Shown here one piece after another: positions 7,093 to 15,225 of a stretch of DNA of 64,000 nucleotides (positions are counted from its first letter, which is position 1; every line of letters begins with the position of its first letter). Made by a program: the position numbers and the translations under genes. Origin of the DNA: Pseudomonas fluorescens (GTDB taxonomy: Bacteria; Pseudomonadota; Gammaproteobacteria; Pseudomonadales; Pseudomonadaceae); the NCBI RefSeq assembly GCF_019212185.1, contig NZ_CP078138.1, positions 5,991,501-6,055,500 on the forward strand, written 5' to 3'. The notes under the pieces are model-generated. The model had not been told where the DNA came from and searched no databases. It saw only the letters and a program-made list of their open reading frames with translations.

Positions 7093-9035
7093 CAATGCAC
7101 CTCCGCAGGTTCGCGTTTGGTCGGTGCCTTGGCGGGCGCGGCGTCTTCGAGCAACGCATCGGCCACCAACTCGGCAATGTCCTTGATCACTGGGCGCGGT
7201 TCGACCACCCCTTCGAGCATCGCCGTGCACTGCGGACAACCTACCGCCACCAATTCGGCACCGGTCTCGCGGATGTCTTCCATGCGCATGTCAGGGATCC
7301 GTTGTTTGCCCGGAATGTCGGTGATCGGCGCGCCGCCGCCACCGCCGCAGCAGCGTGAGCGGAAACCGGAGCGTTGCATTTCCTTGACCTCGATCCCAAG
7401 GGCGCGCAGTACCTGGCGCGGCGCCTCGTATTCGCCGTTGTAGCGACCGAGATAGCACGGATCGTGGTAGGTCACGCTGTCGCCTTTGTGCTGGCCGAGA
7501 TTGAGTGCGCCAGCGTCGATGATTTCCGCCATGTAGGTGCTGTGGTGCTGCACCAGGTAGTTGCCGTCGAAGGCGCCGTACTCATTTTTCAGCACATGGA
7601 AACTGTGCGGATCACAGGTGACGATGCGGTTGAAACGGTATTTGGCCAGGGTCTGGATATTGCGCTTGGCGAGCATCTGGAAGGTCGCCTCATCGCCCAG
7701 GCGTCGGGCCACGTCACCGCTGTCGCGCTCTTCGAGACCGAGCACGGCGAAGTCAATTTTCGCTGCTTTCAGCACTTTGACGAAGGCGCGCAAGGTGCGC
7801 TGGTTGCGCATGTCGAAGGCGCCGTCGCCAACCCAGAACAGCACGTCGGTGGCTTTCTTTTCGCTCATGAGATTGAGGTTCAAGTCCGCCGCCCAGTTCA
7901 TTCGACCGCCCGGCGCAAAGCCGCCCGGGTTGTCGGTGGCGATCAGATTTTCCAGGACTTCGGCGCCCTTGTTCGGCGTCGCGCCTTTTTCCAATGTCAG
8001 ATGGCGGCGCATGTCGACGATGGCATCGACGTGCTCGATCATCATCGGGCATTCCTCGACGCAGGCGCGGCAGGTGGTGCACGACCACAGCGTCTCGGCG
8101 TCCACCAGGCCGTTGACGATTGGCTGGTGCGGATTTCCGGCGTGTTCGCCGATGGCTTTACCAGGATACGGGCTCCCGGCGAACTTGGCGTCGGTGCCAC
8201 CGGCCAGGCCGACCACCATGTCCTGAATCAGTTTTTTTGGGTTCAGCGGCTGGCCAGCGGCGAATGCCGGGCACGCCGCTTCGCATTTACCGCATTGCAC
8301 GCAGGCGTCGAAGCCGAGCAGTTGGTTCCAGGTAAAATCCTTGGGCTTTTCCACGCCCAAGGGGGCTTGAGGGTCGTTCAGGTCAAGCGGTTTAAGACCC
8401 GTTGAACGACCACCGCCAAAACGTTCGGCGCGACGGTGCCAGGCCAGGTGCAGGGCACCGGCGAAGGCGTGCTTCATCGGCCCGCCCCAAGTCATGCCGA
8501 AGAACAACTCGGACACGCCCCACAGCACACCCACACCGAGAATTGCCGCCAGCAGCCAGCCGCCGAAGTGCTCCGGAAGAATCCCGGCCACCGGCAAGGT
8601 CAGCACGAAGAACGACGCAGAGAACGCCAGCAGGCTTTTCGGCAGGCGCATCCACGGGCCTTTCGACAGGCGCGCAGGCGGATTGCGCCGACGCAGGTAG
8701 ACGAAGATTGCGCCGACAAACATGACCACTGTCATCAGCAACAGGGCGTAGCCGAGCCAGCGGTTATGCAGGCCAAAGCCATGGACGATGATCGCCAGGA
8801 CGATCGACGCCACCGCGCCACCGGCTGTGGCGACGTGGGTGTTGGCGATGTATTTGTCGCGGGCGACCACGTGGTGCAGGTCGACCATGTAGCGCTTGGG
8901 CATGGCCAGCAGGCCGCCGAGCAGGTCGACCTTCGAGGCTCGGCCACGGCGCCACATGTTCACCCGGCGCAGCGCGCCCAGGACACCAAGGCCCAGGGCT
9001 GCGAACAACAGGATTGGAAGAAGGGTGTTCAACAT
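7092..9035 (-). CDS. dgcB: Dimethylglycine catabolism protein DgcB, membrane Fe-S oxidoreductase
   Basis: The 647-residue protein has an N-terminal membrane part (spans near residues 3-22, 72-90, 94-114, 135-152 and 160-180), then two [4Fe-4S] motifs (C245/248/251/255 and C319/322/325/329), then heterodisulfide-reductase-like cysteine-rich domains (HDPCYLGRYNGEYEAPR and RSRCCGGGGGAP). It likely moves electrons from DgcA or the ETF to the respiratory chain during dimethylglycine demethylation. The start MLNTLLPILL is preferred; a longer frame runs upstream into a REP element. Its stop overlaps the etfA start. Confidence 0.92.
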   Translation of the reverse strand: MLNTLLPILLFAALGLGVLGALRRVNMWRRGRASKVDLLGGLLAMPKRYMVDLHHVVARDKYIANTHVATAGGAVASIVLAIIVHGFGLHNRWLGYALLLMTVVMFVGAIFVYLRRRNPPARLSKGPWMRLPKSLLAFSASFFVLTLPVAGILPEHFGGWLLAAILGVGVLWGVSELFFGMTWGGPMKHAFAGALHLAWHRRAERFGGGRSTGLKPLDLNDPQAPLGVEKPKDFTWNQLLGFDACVQCGKCEAACPAFAAGQPLNPKKLIQDMVVGLAGGTDAKFAGSPYPGKAIGEHAGNPHQPIVNGLVDAETLWSCTTCRACVEECPMMIEHVDAIVDMRRHLTLEKGATPNKGAEVLENLIATDNPGGFAPGGRMNWAADLNLNLMSEKKATDVLFWVGDGAFDMRNQRTLRAFVKVLKAAKIDFAVLGLEERDSGDVARRLGDEATFQMLAKRNIQTLAKYRFNRIVTCDPHSFHVLKNEYGAFDGNYLVQHHSTYMAEIIDAGALNLGQHKGDSVTYHDPCYLGRYNGEYEAPRQVLRALGIEVKEMQRSGFRSRCCGGGGGAPITDIPGKQRIPDMRMEDIRETGAELVAVGCPQCTAMLEGVVEPRPVIKDIAELVADALLEDAAPAKAPTKREPAEVH

Positions 9036-9081
9036 GGTGAAGCTCCCACCAGTACATCTTGGAGAAACACGGTCGGCGGTT

Positions 9082-9173
9082 CTGTGGGAGTGAGCCTGCT
9101 CGCGAAGGCGGACTGACATTCAACATCAATGTCGACTGATCCACCGCTTTCGCGAGCAGGCCTGTTCCCACAG
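9082..9173. repeat. REP pair (REPIN) between dgcA and dgcB
   Basis: A 'ctgtgggag-gagcctgctcgcgaa' arm is followed about 45 bases later by its inverted partner ending in 'ttcccacag'. The element sits inside the dgc operon and could fold into a cruciform on the transcript and alter the dgcA to dgcB ratio. Confidence 0.8.
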
Positions 9174-9189
9174 GGTCATGTGCAAGCCG

Positions 9190-11250
9190 TTAGAAATCCT
9201 TGCACAGGCGCAGGGCGTCGTAGATGGCGGCGTGAACGTTACGCTGGGCCACGCAGTCGCCGATGCGGAACAGCAAGTAGCCGTCGCCGGCCTCGCTCAG
9301 GCAAGGCTGGGGCTTGATCGCGAACAGCGCTTCAACGTCGACCTGGCCCTTGTTGCGCGAGCCTTCCTTGAGCGCGTAGTAGATCTGCTCATCGGGACGC
9401 ACACCGTTTTCCACGACCACCTGGTCGACCACCCGCTCCTCTTTGGCGCCGGTGTATTCGTTCTCCAGCACCGCCACCAGCTTGTCGCCTTCGCGATAGA
9501 CCTTTTCCAACATCATGTCGCCGGTCATGATCACTTCTTTCGGATACATGCTGCGGTAGTAGGTCGGGAACGACGTACCGCCGATGGCTACGCCCGGCTT
9601 GATGTCGTCGGTGACGATCTCGACCTGGCTGCCCTTGTCGGCCAGGAAGTCGGCCACCGACATCCCAGTGAATTCGCAGATGGTGTCGTAGACCAGCACG
9701 TTCTTGCCCGGCGCCACCTTACCGTCGAGCACGTCCCAGCTGCTGACCACCAGGCCTTCGGCCGAGCCCCAGTGTTCGTTCTGCTCGAGGAAAGGGTGGC
9801 CGCCAACGGCGAGCACCACCACATCCGGACGCAGGTCCATGATGGTCGGCGCATCTGCCGCCACACCCAGGCGCAGATCGACTTTCAGGCGCGCCAGTTC
9901 CAGCTGATACCAGCGGGTGATACCGGCGATCTGGTCACGTTGTGGCGCTTTCGACGCCGTGGTGATTTGCCCGCCGATGAATTCTTTCTTCTCGAACAGG
10001 GTCACGTCGTGGCCACGTTCAGCGGCAACGCGTGCCGCTTCCATCCCGGCAGGACCGGCACCGACCACCACGACCTTGCGTTTCACGCCGGTGGTTTTCT
10101 CGATGATGTGCGGCACGCCCATGTACTCACGGGAGGTCGCGGCGTTCTGGATGCACAACACGTCCAGGCCCTGGTACTGACGGTCGATACAATAGTTGGC
10201 ACCCACGCACTGCTTGATCTGGTCGATCTGGCCCATCTTGATCTTGGCGATCAGGTGCGGGTCGGCAATGTGCGCACGGGTCATGCCGACCATGTCGACG
10301 TAGCCGCCCTCGAGAATCCGCGTCGCCTGGTTCGGGTCCTTGATGTTCTGCGCGTGCAGCACCGGCACCTTGACCACTTCCTTGATCCCGGCAGCCAGGT
10401 GCAGGAACGGCTCCGGTGGATAACTCATGTTGGGGATAACGTTGGCCAGGGTGTTGTGGGTGTCGCAACCCGAGCCGACCACACCGATGAAATCAAGCAT
10501 GCCGGTGTCGTCGTAGTACTTGGCGATCTGCTTCATGTCTTCATGGGACAGACCGTCCGGGTGGAACTCGTCACCGCACAGGCGGATGCCCACGCAGAAA
10601 TCGTCGCCCACTTCTGCACGCACCGCCTTGAGCACTTCGAGGCCGAACTTCATGCGGCCTTCGAAGGTACCGCCCCATTCGTCGGTACGTTTGTTGACCC
10701 GCGGGCTCCAGAACTGGTCGATCATGTGCTGGTGCACCGCCGACAGTTCGACGCCGTCCAGGCCACCGGCCTTGGCCCGGCGCGCAGCCTGGGCGTAGTT
10801 GCCGATCACCCGCCAGATTTCTTCCGGCTCGATGGTCTTGCAGGTGGCACGGTGCACCGGTTCGCGGATACCCGACGGCGACATCAAAGTCGGCCAGTTG
10901 AAACCGTCCCAACGCGAGCGACGGCCCATGTGGGTAATCTGGATCATGATCTTGGCGCCATGCTTGTGCATGGCGTCGGCCAGGTTCTGGAAGTGCGGGA
11001 TGATGCGGTCGGTGGACAGGTTGACCGAGCTCCACCACTCCTGCGGGCTGTCGATGGCCACCACCGAGGAGCCGCCGCAAATCGCCAGGCCGATCCCGCC
11101 CTTGGCTTTCTCTTCGTAGTACTTCACGTAACGGTCGGTGGTCATACCGCCGTCAGTGGCATAGACCTCGGCGTGCGCGGTGCTGAGCACGCGGTTGCGG
11201 ATGGTCAGTTTGCCAATTTGAATTGGCTGAAACATTGCTTCGAAAGCCAT
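9190..11250 (-). CDS. dgcA: Dimethylglycine demethylase flavoprotein DgcA
   Basis: The 686-residue enzyme belongs to the trimethylamine-dehydrogenase/2,4-dienoyl-CoA-reductase type: an old-yellow-enzyme TIM barrel (1-340), a cysteine linker, then a FAD/NAD(P) module (VVVVGAGPAGMEAARVAA near 393-410). It removes a methyl group from dimethylglycine to give sarcosine. In the linker, relatives carry four cysteines for a [4Fe-4S] cluster; here only C348, C354 and C366 are seen and the second position is Ala351 (CVGANYC). Active-site barrel motifs such as THMGRRSRWDG and the HQHMIDQFWSPRVNKRTDEWGG block are intact. It lies 15 bp after the DUF5943 gene. Confidence 0.93.
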   Translation of the reverse strand: MAFEAMFQPIQIGKLTIRNRVLSTAHAEVYATDGGMTTDRYVKYYEEKAKGGIGLAICGGSSVVAIDSPQEWWSSVNLSTDRIIPHFQNLADAMHKHGAKIMIQITHMGRRSRWDGFNWPTLMSPSGIREPVHRATCKTIEPEEIWRVIGNYAQAARRAKAGGLDGVELSAVHQHMIDQFWSPRVNKRTDEWGGTFEGRMKFGLEVLKAVRAEVGDDFCVGIRLCGDEFHPDGLSHEDMKQIAKYYDDTGMLDFIGVVGSGCDTHNTLANVIPNMSYPPEPFLHLAAGIKEVVKVPVLHAQNIKDPNQATRILEGGYVDMVGMTRAHIADPHLIAKIKMGQIDQIKQCVGANYCIDRQYQGLDVLCIQNAATSREYMGVPHIIEKTTGVKRKVVVVGAGPAGMEAARVAAERGHDVTLFEKKEFIGGQITTASKAPQRDQIAGITRWYQLELARLKVDLRLGVAADAPTIMDLRPDVVVLAVGGHPFLEQNEHWGSAEGLVVSSWDVLDGKVAPGKNVLVYDTICEFTGMSVADFLADKGSQVEIVTDDIKPGVAIGGTSFPTYYRSMYPKEVIMTGDMMLEKVYREGDKLVAVLENEYTGAKEERVVDQVVVENGVRPDEQIYYALKEGSRNKGQVDVEALFAIKPQPCLSEAGDGYLLFRIGDCVAQRNVHAAIYDALRLCKDF

Positions 11251-11265
11251 GGCCGGGTCCTCGAC

Positions 11266-11796
11266 TTACAACGGCTTGACGGTGAACAAGCCGTCTTCGT
11301 GACCCTCTTCGGAGCCACCGTAGACTTGTTCGGCCACAGTGCGGATCTGGCTGCCGCGCGCTTGCAGGATCTGGTCCATGGCCCCGGCAAACCAGCCGGT
11401 GAACATGTAGTCGACCTTGCGCCCGACCTTGCCGTACACGTAGACGAATGCCGAGTGTTCGAGCTTGACACTGGCGGTGCCTTTGTCGAGGTCGATGTCC
11501 TGGATCTTGAACAGGCCCCAGCCGCGTTGCGACAGGCGTTTCATGTAGTGCTCGAACACCGCGACGCCTTCCAGGCCGTGGCATTCGGCTTCTTTCTCGC
11601 ACCAGTGCCAGGCGGATTTGTAGCCGGCCTTGTAGAGGATTTCAGCGTAGGCGTCGGCGCCCAGCACTTCCTCGATGCCCATGTGGTTGTTGACGAAGAA
11701 ATGCCGTGGCACGTACAGCATCGGCAGGGCGTCGGAGGTCCAGACACCGGTCTCGCTGTCGACTTCGATTGGCAATTGCGGGGCGATCTTGGCCAT
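11266..11796 (-). CDS. DUF5943-type protein of the dgc operon
   Basis: The 176-residue protein lacks a signal peptide and membrane segments. It resembles the 4-vinyl-reductase-like/DUF5943 proteins found beside dgcA in pseudomonads. Visible features are an aromatic-rich core (AWHWCEKEAECHGLEG), two close cysteine/histidine positions there, and a C-terminal GWFAGAMDQIL helix. No reaction is established. Its position between the dipeptidase and dgcA, 15 bp before dgcA, ties it to methylated-glycine breakdown, perhaps as a helper for substrate or cofactor handling. Confidence 0.75.
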   Translation of the reverse strand: MAKIAPQLPIEVDSETGVWTSDALPMLYVPRHFFVNNHMGIEEVLGADAYAEILYKAGYKSAWHWCEKEAECHGLEGVAVFEHYMKRLSQRGWGLFKIQDIDLDKGTASVKLEHSAFVYVYGKVGRKVDYMFTGWFAGAMDQILQARGSQIRTVAEQVYGGSEEGHEDGLFTVKPL

Positions 11797-11874
11797 GGAA
11801 ACTCAACTCCAGAAAAATTGTGTTGTTGCCCGCTGCGCGGAGGGCAGCGGGCAAGGATTCAGCGGCGTAGTGGC

Positions 11875-12852
11875 TTATTCGCCCCAAACATCTTTCAAGA
11901 CGTTCACCCAGTTCTCGCCCATGATCTTGCGCACTACCCGCTCCGGGTGACCGCGCTTAAGCAGGGTTTCAGTGAGGTTGGGGAACTCGCCCACGGTGCG
12001 GATGCCCAGCGGATTGATGATCTTGCCGAAGCTGGTCAGGCGGCGGGCGTAGCCCTTGTCGTGAGTCAGGTATTCGAAGAAGTCCTGGCCATGGCCCTGG
12101 GTGAAGTCGGTGCCGATGCCGATGGAGTCTTCGCCGACGATGTTCATCACGTACTCGATGGCTTCGGCGTAGTCGTCGATGGTCGAATCGATGCCCTTGG
12201 CGAGGAACGGCGCGAACATGGTCACGCCGACGAAACCGCCGTGGTCGGCGATGAACTTCAGCTCTTCATCGGACTTGTTGCGCGGGTGCTCCTTGAGCCC
12301 CGACGGCAGGCAGTGGGAGTAGCAGACCGGTTTTTTCGATTCGAGGATGACTTCTTCCGAGGTCTTGGAACCGACGTGGGACAGGTCGCACATGACGCCG
12401 ACCCGGTTCATCTCGGCGACGATCTCGCGACCGAAACCCGACAGCCCGCCGTCACGCTCGTAGCAGCCGGTGCCTACCAGGTTCTGGGTGTTGTAGCACA
12501 TCTGGACGATGCCAACGCCGAGCTGCTTGAACACCTCGACATAGCCGATCTGGTCTTCGAAGGCGTGGGCATTCTGGAAGCCGAAGAGGATGCCGGTCTT
12601 GCCCTGTTCCTTGGCCTTGCGGATGTCGGCGGTGGTGCGCACCGGCATCACCAGGTCGCTGTTCTCGCGAATCAGTTTCTGGCTGGCTGCGATGTTGTTG
12701 ACGGTGGCCTGGAACCCTTCCCACACCGACACGGTGCAGTTGGCCGCGGTCAAGCCGCCTTTGCGCATGTCTTCAAACAGCTCTCGGTTCCACTTGGCAA
12801 TGATCAGCCCGTCGATAACGATGCTGTCGGCGTGCAGTTCGGCTGGGCTCAT
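11875..12852 (-). CDS. M19-family dipeptidase-like protein, altered zinc site
   Basis: The 325-residue protein follows the membrane-dipeptidase (M19) fold: MCDLSHVG, SHCLPSGL-EHPRNKSDEELK, GGFVGVTMFAP and GIGTDFTQGH are clear. The usual N-terminal DGHND metal motif is replaced by IDGLIIAKW, so the HxD ligand pair is missing. There is no signal peptide, so it is cytoplasmic. It heads the operon that continues with DUF5943, dgcA, dgcB and the ETF genes. It may act on a betaine-related amide or have lost peptidase activity. Confidence 0.82.
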   Translation of the reverse strand: MSPAELHADSIVIDGLIIAKWNRELFEDMRKGGLTAANCTVSVWEGFQATVNNIAASQKLIRENSDLVMPVRTTADIRKAKEQGKTGILFGFQNAHAFEDQIGYVEVFKQLGVGIVQMCYNTQNLVGTGCYERDGGLSGFGREIVAEMNRVGVMCDLSHVGSKTSEEVILESKKPVCYSHCLPSGLKEHPRNKSDEELKFIADHGGFVGVTMFAPFLAKGIDSTIDDYAEAIEYVMNIVGEDSIGIGTDFTQGHGQDFFEYLTHDKGYARRLTSFGKIINPLGIRTVGEFPNLTETLLKRGHPERVVRKIMGENWVNVLKDVWGE

Positions 12853-13084
12853 CAGGCTGTCCCCTTATTGGCGATTCATGCGCCGAATCGTCTGCCGGCG
12901 CTTTGGGGCCAGCATATGCCTCGGTGCCGGGGCGCCCGGGTGCAAAAACGACAGGGGGTTTGCCGAAAGCGTCAATCCGCGACAAAGGGTCAGGCTGCGG
13001 CGGATTTGCCCGGCTGTTCTTTAGCCGACGCTTGCGCCAGAATCCGCCGCATCACTGGATGTTTCACTGGATGGGGCGGCAGCA

Positions 13085-13483
13085 ATGAAATCGATCTTCT
13101 TCGCATTGGCACTGATAGCGACCGGCGTACAGGCGGCTGAAGAGGCTGACAACACGCCGTGCGATGCGGTGGAAAACGACATCCAGACCCTGGAATGCGC
13201 GACGTACAACAAAACCACTGCCGAGCAACTGCTCAAGGAAAACTTTCAGGGTTTGCTGGAGCGCGTCCAAAGTCAGGCGGGCAACAAGGCACAGGCGGCG
13301 GACGTCACCGCCAAGCTGCAGGCCGCCGAGCAGTTGTGGATCAAGTCTCGCGATGCCGACTGCGCAATTGCGCCCTTCCCGTCCGCTCCGGGCAGCAAGG
13401 CCTACACCATCGACCAGAACGATTGCCTGGCGAACAAGAACGACGAACGGTCGGAGTTTCTCGAGTCGATTGCGCAGGAGTGA
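13085..13483 (+). CDS. LprI-type lysozyme-inhibitor family periplasmic protein
   Basis: The 132-residue protein has a signal peptide (MKSIFFALALIATGVQAA) and a DUF1311/LprI-like body: conserved cysteines in DNTPCD, LECA, DADCA and NDCL, and the AEQLWIKSRDADC motif. Family members are secreted proteins, and some inhibit lysozyme. It is divergent from the dipeptidase operon and followed by a DUF3010 gene 47 bp on. Its role here is unknown. Confidence 0.75.
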   Translation: MKSIFFALALIATGVQAAEEADNTPCDAVENDIQTLECATYNKTTAEQLLKENFQGLLERVQSQAGNKAQAADVTAKLQAAEQLWIKSRDADCAIAPFPSAPGSKAYTIDQNDCLANKNDERSEFLESIAQE

Positions 13484-13530
13484 GGCTTGAGGGTTAAGCT
13501 GCAGGTCATAAGCCAGTACAAGGATTCAGC

Positions 13531-13947
13531 ATGAAACTCTGCGGCATTGAAATCAAAGGCAGCGAAGCGATCATCGCCGTGGCCTCCCTCGACGGCTCAA
13601 CCCTCAGCCACGTCGCCCTCGCCACCAAGAAAATCGCGCTGGCGGATGACGACGACGCAGCCAACGTCAAACTGTTCGCCGCGCAGGTGGCGTCCTTTGT
13701 GCGGGAAAACTCCATCGACCGCATCGCGATCAAGAAGCGCAGCAAGAAAGGTGAATTCGCCGGCGGCCCGACCACCTTCAAGATTGAAGGTGTGTTGCAA
13801 CTGCTCGACGGCTGCGAGGTGACGCTGCTGTCACCGCAGACCATCACCGCACAGGCCAAAAAACAGGGCGGTGAGCTGCCGGCGACGCTGAACAAGTATC
13901 AGCATGAGGCGTACAAGACGGCGTGTGCGGCGTTGTTAAAGAAGTAA
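13531..13947 (+). CDS. DUF3010 family protein
   Basis: The 138-residue cytosolic protein starts MKLCGIEIKGSEAII and carries a SIDRIAIKKRSKKGEFAGG segment followed by CEVTLLSPQTITAQ. I recognise it as the DUF3010 type, which has an RNase H/RuvX-like strand pattern at its start. No catalytic role is established. It is followed by a REP pair that separates it from convergent cdhR. Confidence 0.7.
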   Translation: MKLCGIEIKGSEAIIAVASLDGSTLSHVALATKKIALADDDDAANVKLFAAQVASFVRENSIDRIAIKKRSKKGEFAGGPTTFKIEGVLQLLDGCEVTLLSPQTITAQAKKQGGELPATLNKYQHEAYKTACAALLKK

Positions 13948-13973
13948 ACAAACTACCTGGCAATACCGATGAA

Positions 13974-14065
13974 CTGTAGGAGCGAGCCTGCTCGCGAATG
14001 CGGTATGTCTTTCAACCTCGATGTCGAATGACAAATTGCGATCGCGAGCAGGCTCGCTCCTGCAG
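13974..14065. repeat. REP pair (REPIN)
   Basis: Inverted arms 'ctgtaggagcgagcctgctcgcga' and its complement are separated by about 45 bp. The element lies between the convergent DUF3010 and cdhR genes, where it may also end transcription. Confidence 0.85.
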
Positions 14066-14078
14066 GGCTCTGTGGAGC

Positions 14079-15023
14079 TCAGGCCTGCGCAGTTCGCCGG
14101 TCTTCCCGTGGACAGCGGGCAAACCTCGCCCGATAGCTGCGGGTGAAGTACGACGGCGATTCAAACCCGCAGGCGATGCTCACTTCCAGCACGCTCATGT
14201 CGGTCTGACGTAGCAGTTGTCGGGCTTTTTCCAGGCGCAGGCGCAGGTAGAAATTGCTCGGGGTGTCGTTGAGGTGCAGGCGAAACAGGCGCTCGAGTTG
14301 GCGCCGGGTGACCTTGATCGAATCCGCCAATTGCAACGTGGTCAGCGGCGGCTCGCTGTGCTGCTCCATCTCACCAATCACCTGCACCAGCTTCTTATTG
14401 CTGATGCCGTAGCGCGTGGCGACTTGCATGCGCTGGTGGTCCTTGCGCGGGCGGATGCGTCCAAGCACGAATTGTTCGCTGACCTGGATCGCCAGCTCCG
14501 GGCCGTGGGCCTGGGCGATCAGGTCGAGCATCAGGTCGATGGAGGCGGTGCCGCCGGCCGAGGTGATGCGCCGGCGGTCGATTTCAAACAGTTCCTGGGT
14601 CACGCTCAACTGCGGATAGGATTCCTTGAAGGCTTCAATCGCCTCCCAGTGCAACGTCACGCGATGGCCGTCCAGCAAGCCGATCTCGGCGAGCACCACG
14701 CTACCGGTGTCGATACCGCCGAGGGTCACCCCGTCGTGATCGAGTCGGCGCAGCCAGTGCGCCAGCGCCGCGTCGAGGAACTTCAGCGGCTCGAAGCCGG
14801 CGACCACCAACAGGGTCGCGCCCTTCTTCAAAGGCTCCAGTGCCGCATCGGCGTTGAGCGACATGCCGTTACTGGCCAACACCGGCCCACCGTCAGCGCT
14901 CAGCACATGCCAGCGGTACAGCTCGCCGCGAAAGCGGTTGGCCACGCGCAGCGGCTCGATCGCCGAAATGAAGCCGATGGCGGAAAAGCCCGGCATCAGC
15001 AGAAAGTAGAAATCCTGAGACAT
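14079..15023 (-). CDS. cdhR: Carnitine catabolism regulator CdhR (AraC family)
   Basis: The 314-residue protein has an N-terminal DJ-1/PfpI-like sensor domain (1-190) and a C-terminal double helix-turn-helix AraC domain (about 215-305: QLADSIKVTRRQLERLFRLHL, then SVLEVSIACGFESPSYFTRSYRARF). At the position of the DJ-1 nucleophile it has Asp105 (GGIDTGS), so the sensor should not be catalytic. It lies divergent from caiX, and its paralogue GbdR lies about 6 kb away. In P. aeruginosa this gene activates the caiX-cdhCAB unit with carnitine as inducer. Confidence 0.9.
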   Translation of the reverse strand: MSQDFYFLLMPGFSAIGFISAIEPLRVANRFRGELYRWHVLSADGGPVLASNGMSLNADAALEPLKKGATLLVVAGFEPLKFLDAALAHWLRRLDHDGVTLGGIDTGSVVLAEIGLLDGHRVTLHWEAIEAFKESYPQLSVTQELFEIDRRRITSAGGTASIDLMLDLIAQAHGPELAIQVSEQFVLGRIRPRKDHQRMQVATRYGISNKKLVQVIGEMEQHSEPPLTTLQLADSIKVTRRQLERLFRLHLNDTPSNFYLRLRLEKARQLLRQTDMSVLEVSIACGFESPSYFTRSYRARFARCPREDRRTAQA

Positions 15024-15102
15024 TCAACGCACTCGACTGGCAGGGAGGACGGGTAGCGTGCTGACGGTGATACGCCACTTGCCGGCGACACACAAGAGCA
15101 GG

Positions 15103-15144
15103 GGTCGCTGCAGTGCAAGAGCTGGTCGCCGCAGTGCGTTTTCT
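15103..15144 (+). promoter_or_regulatory. Two 21-bp-spaced direct repeats, probable CdhR site
   Basis: GGTCGCTGCAGTGC begins at 15103 and GGTCGCCGCAGTGC at 15124, an exact 21-bp spacing and 13 of 14 identical bases. They lie about 82-123 bp upstream of the caiX start, in the divergent region with cdhR. Tandem half-sites two helical turns apart suit an AraC-type dimer. Assignment to CdhR is inferred from position. Confidence 0.65.
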
Positions 15145-15225
15145 GCGAGGGTGAGCTGCGTAACTTTGCATCACCGGCGCAACAGACGCCGGAATCGACA
15201 ATAACGACCTGCCGAGGATCCCACC

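Noticed and set aside
9178..13140. Very long plus-strand open frame opposite dgcA, the DUF5943 gene and the dipeptidase gene
   Set aside because: It is the high-GC antisense shadow of three well-supported minus-strand genes; its protein has no recognisable domain.
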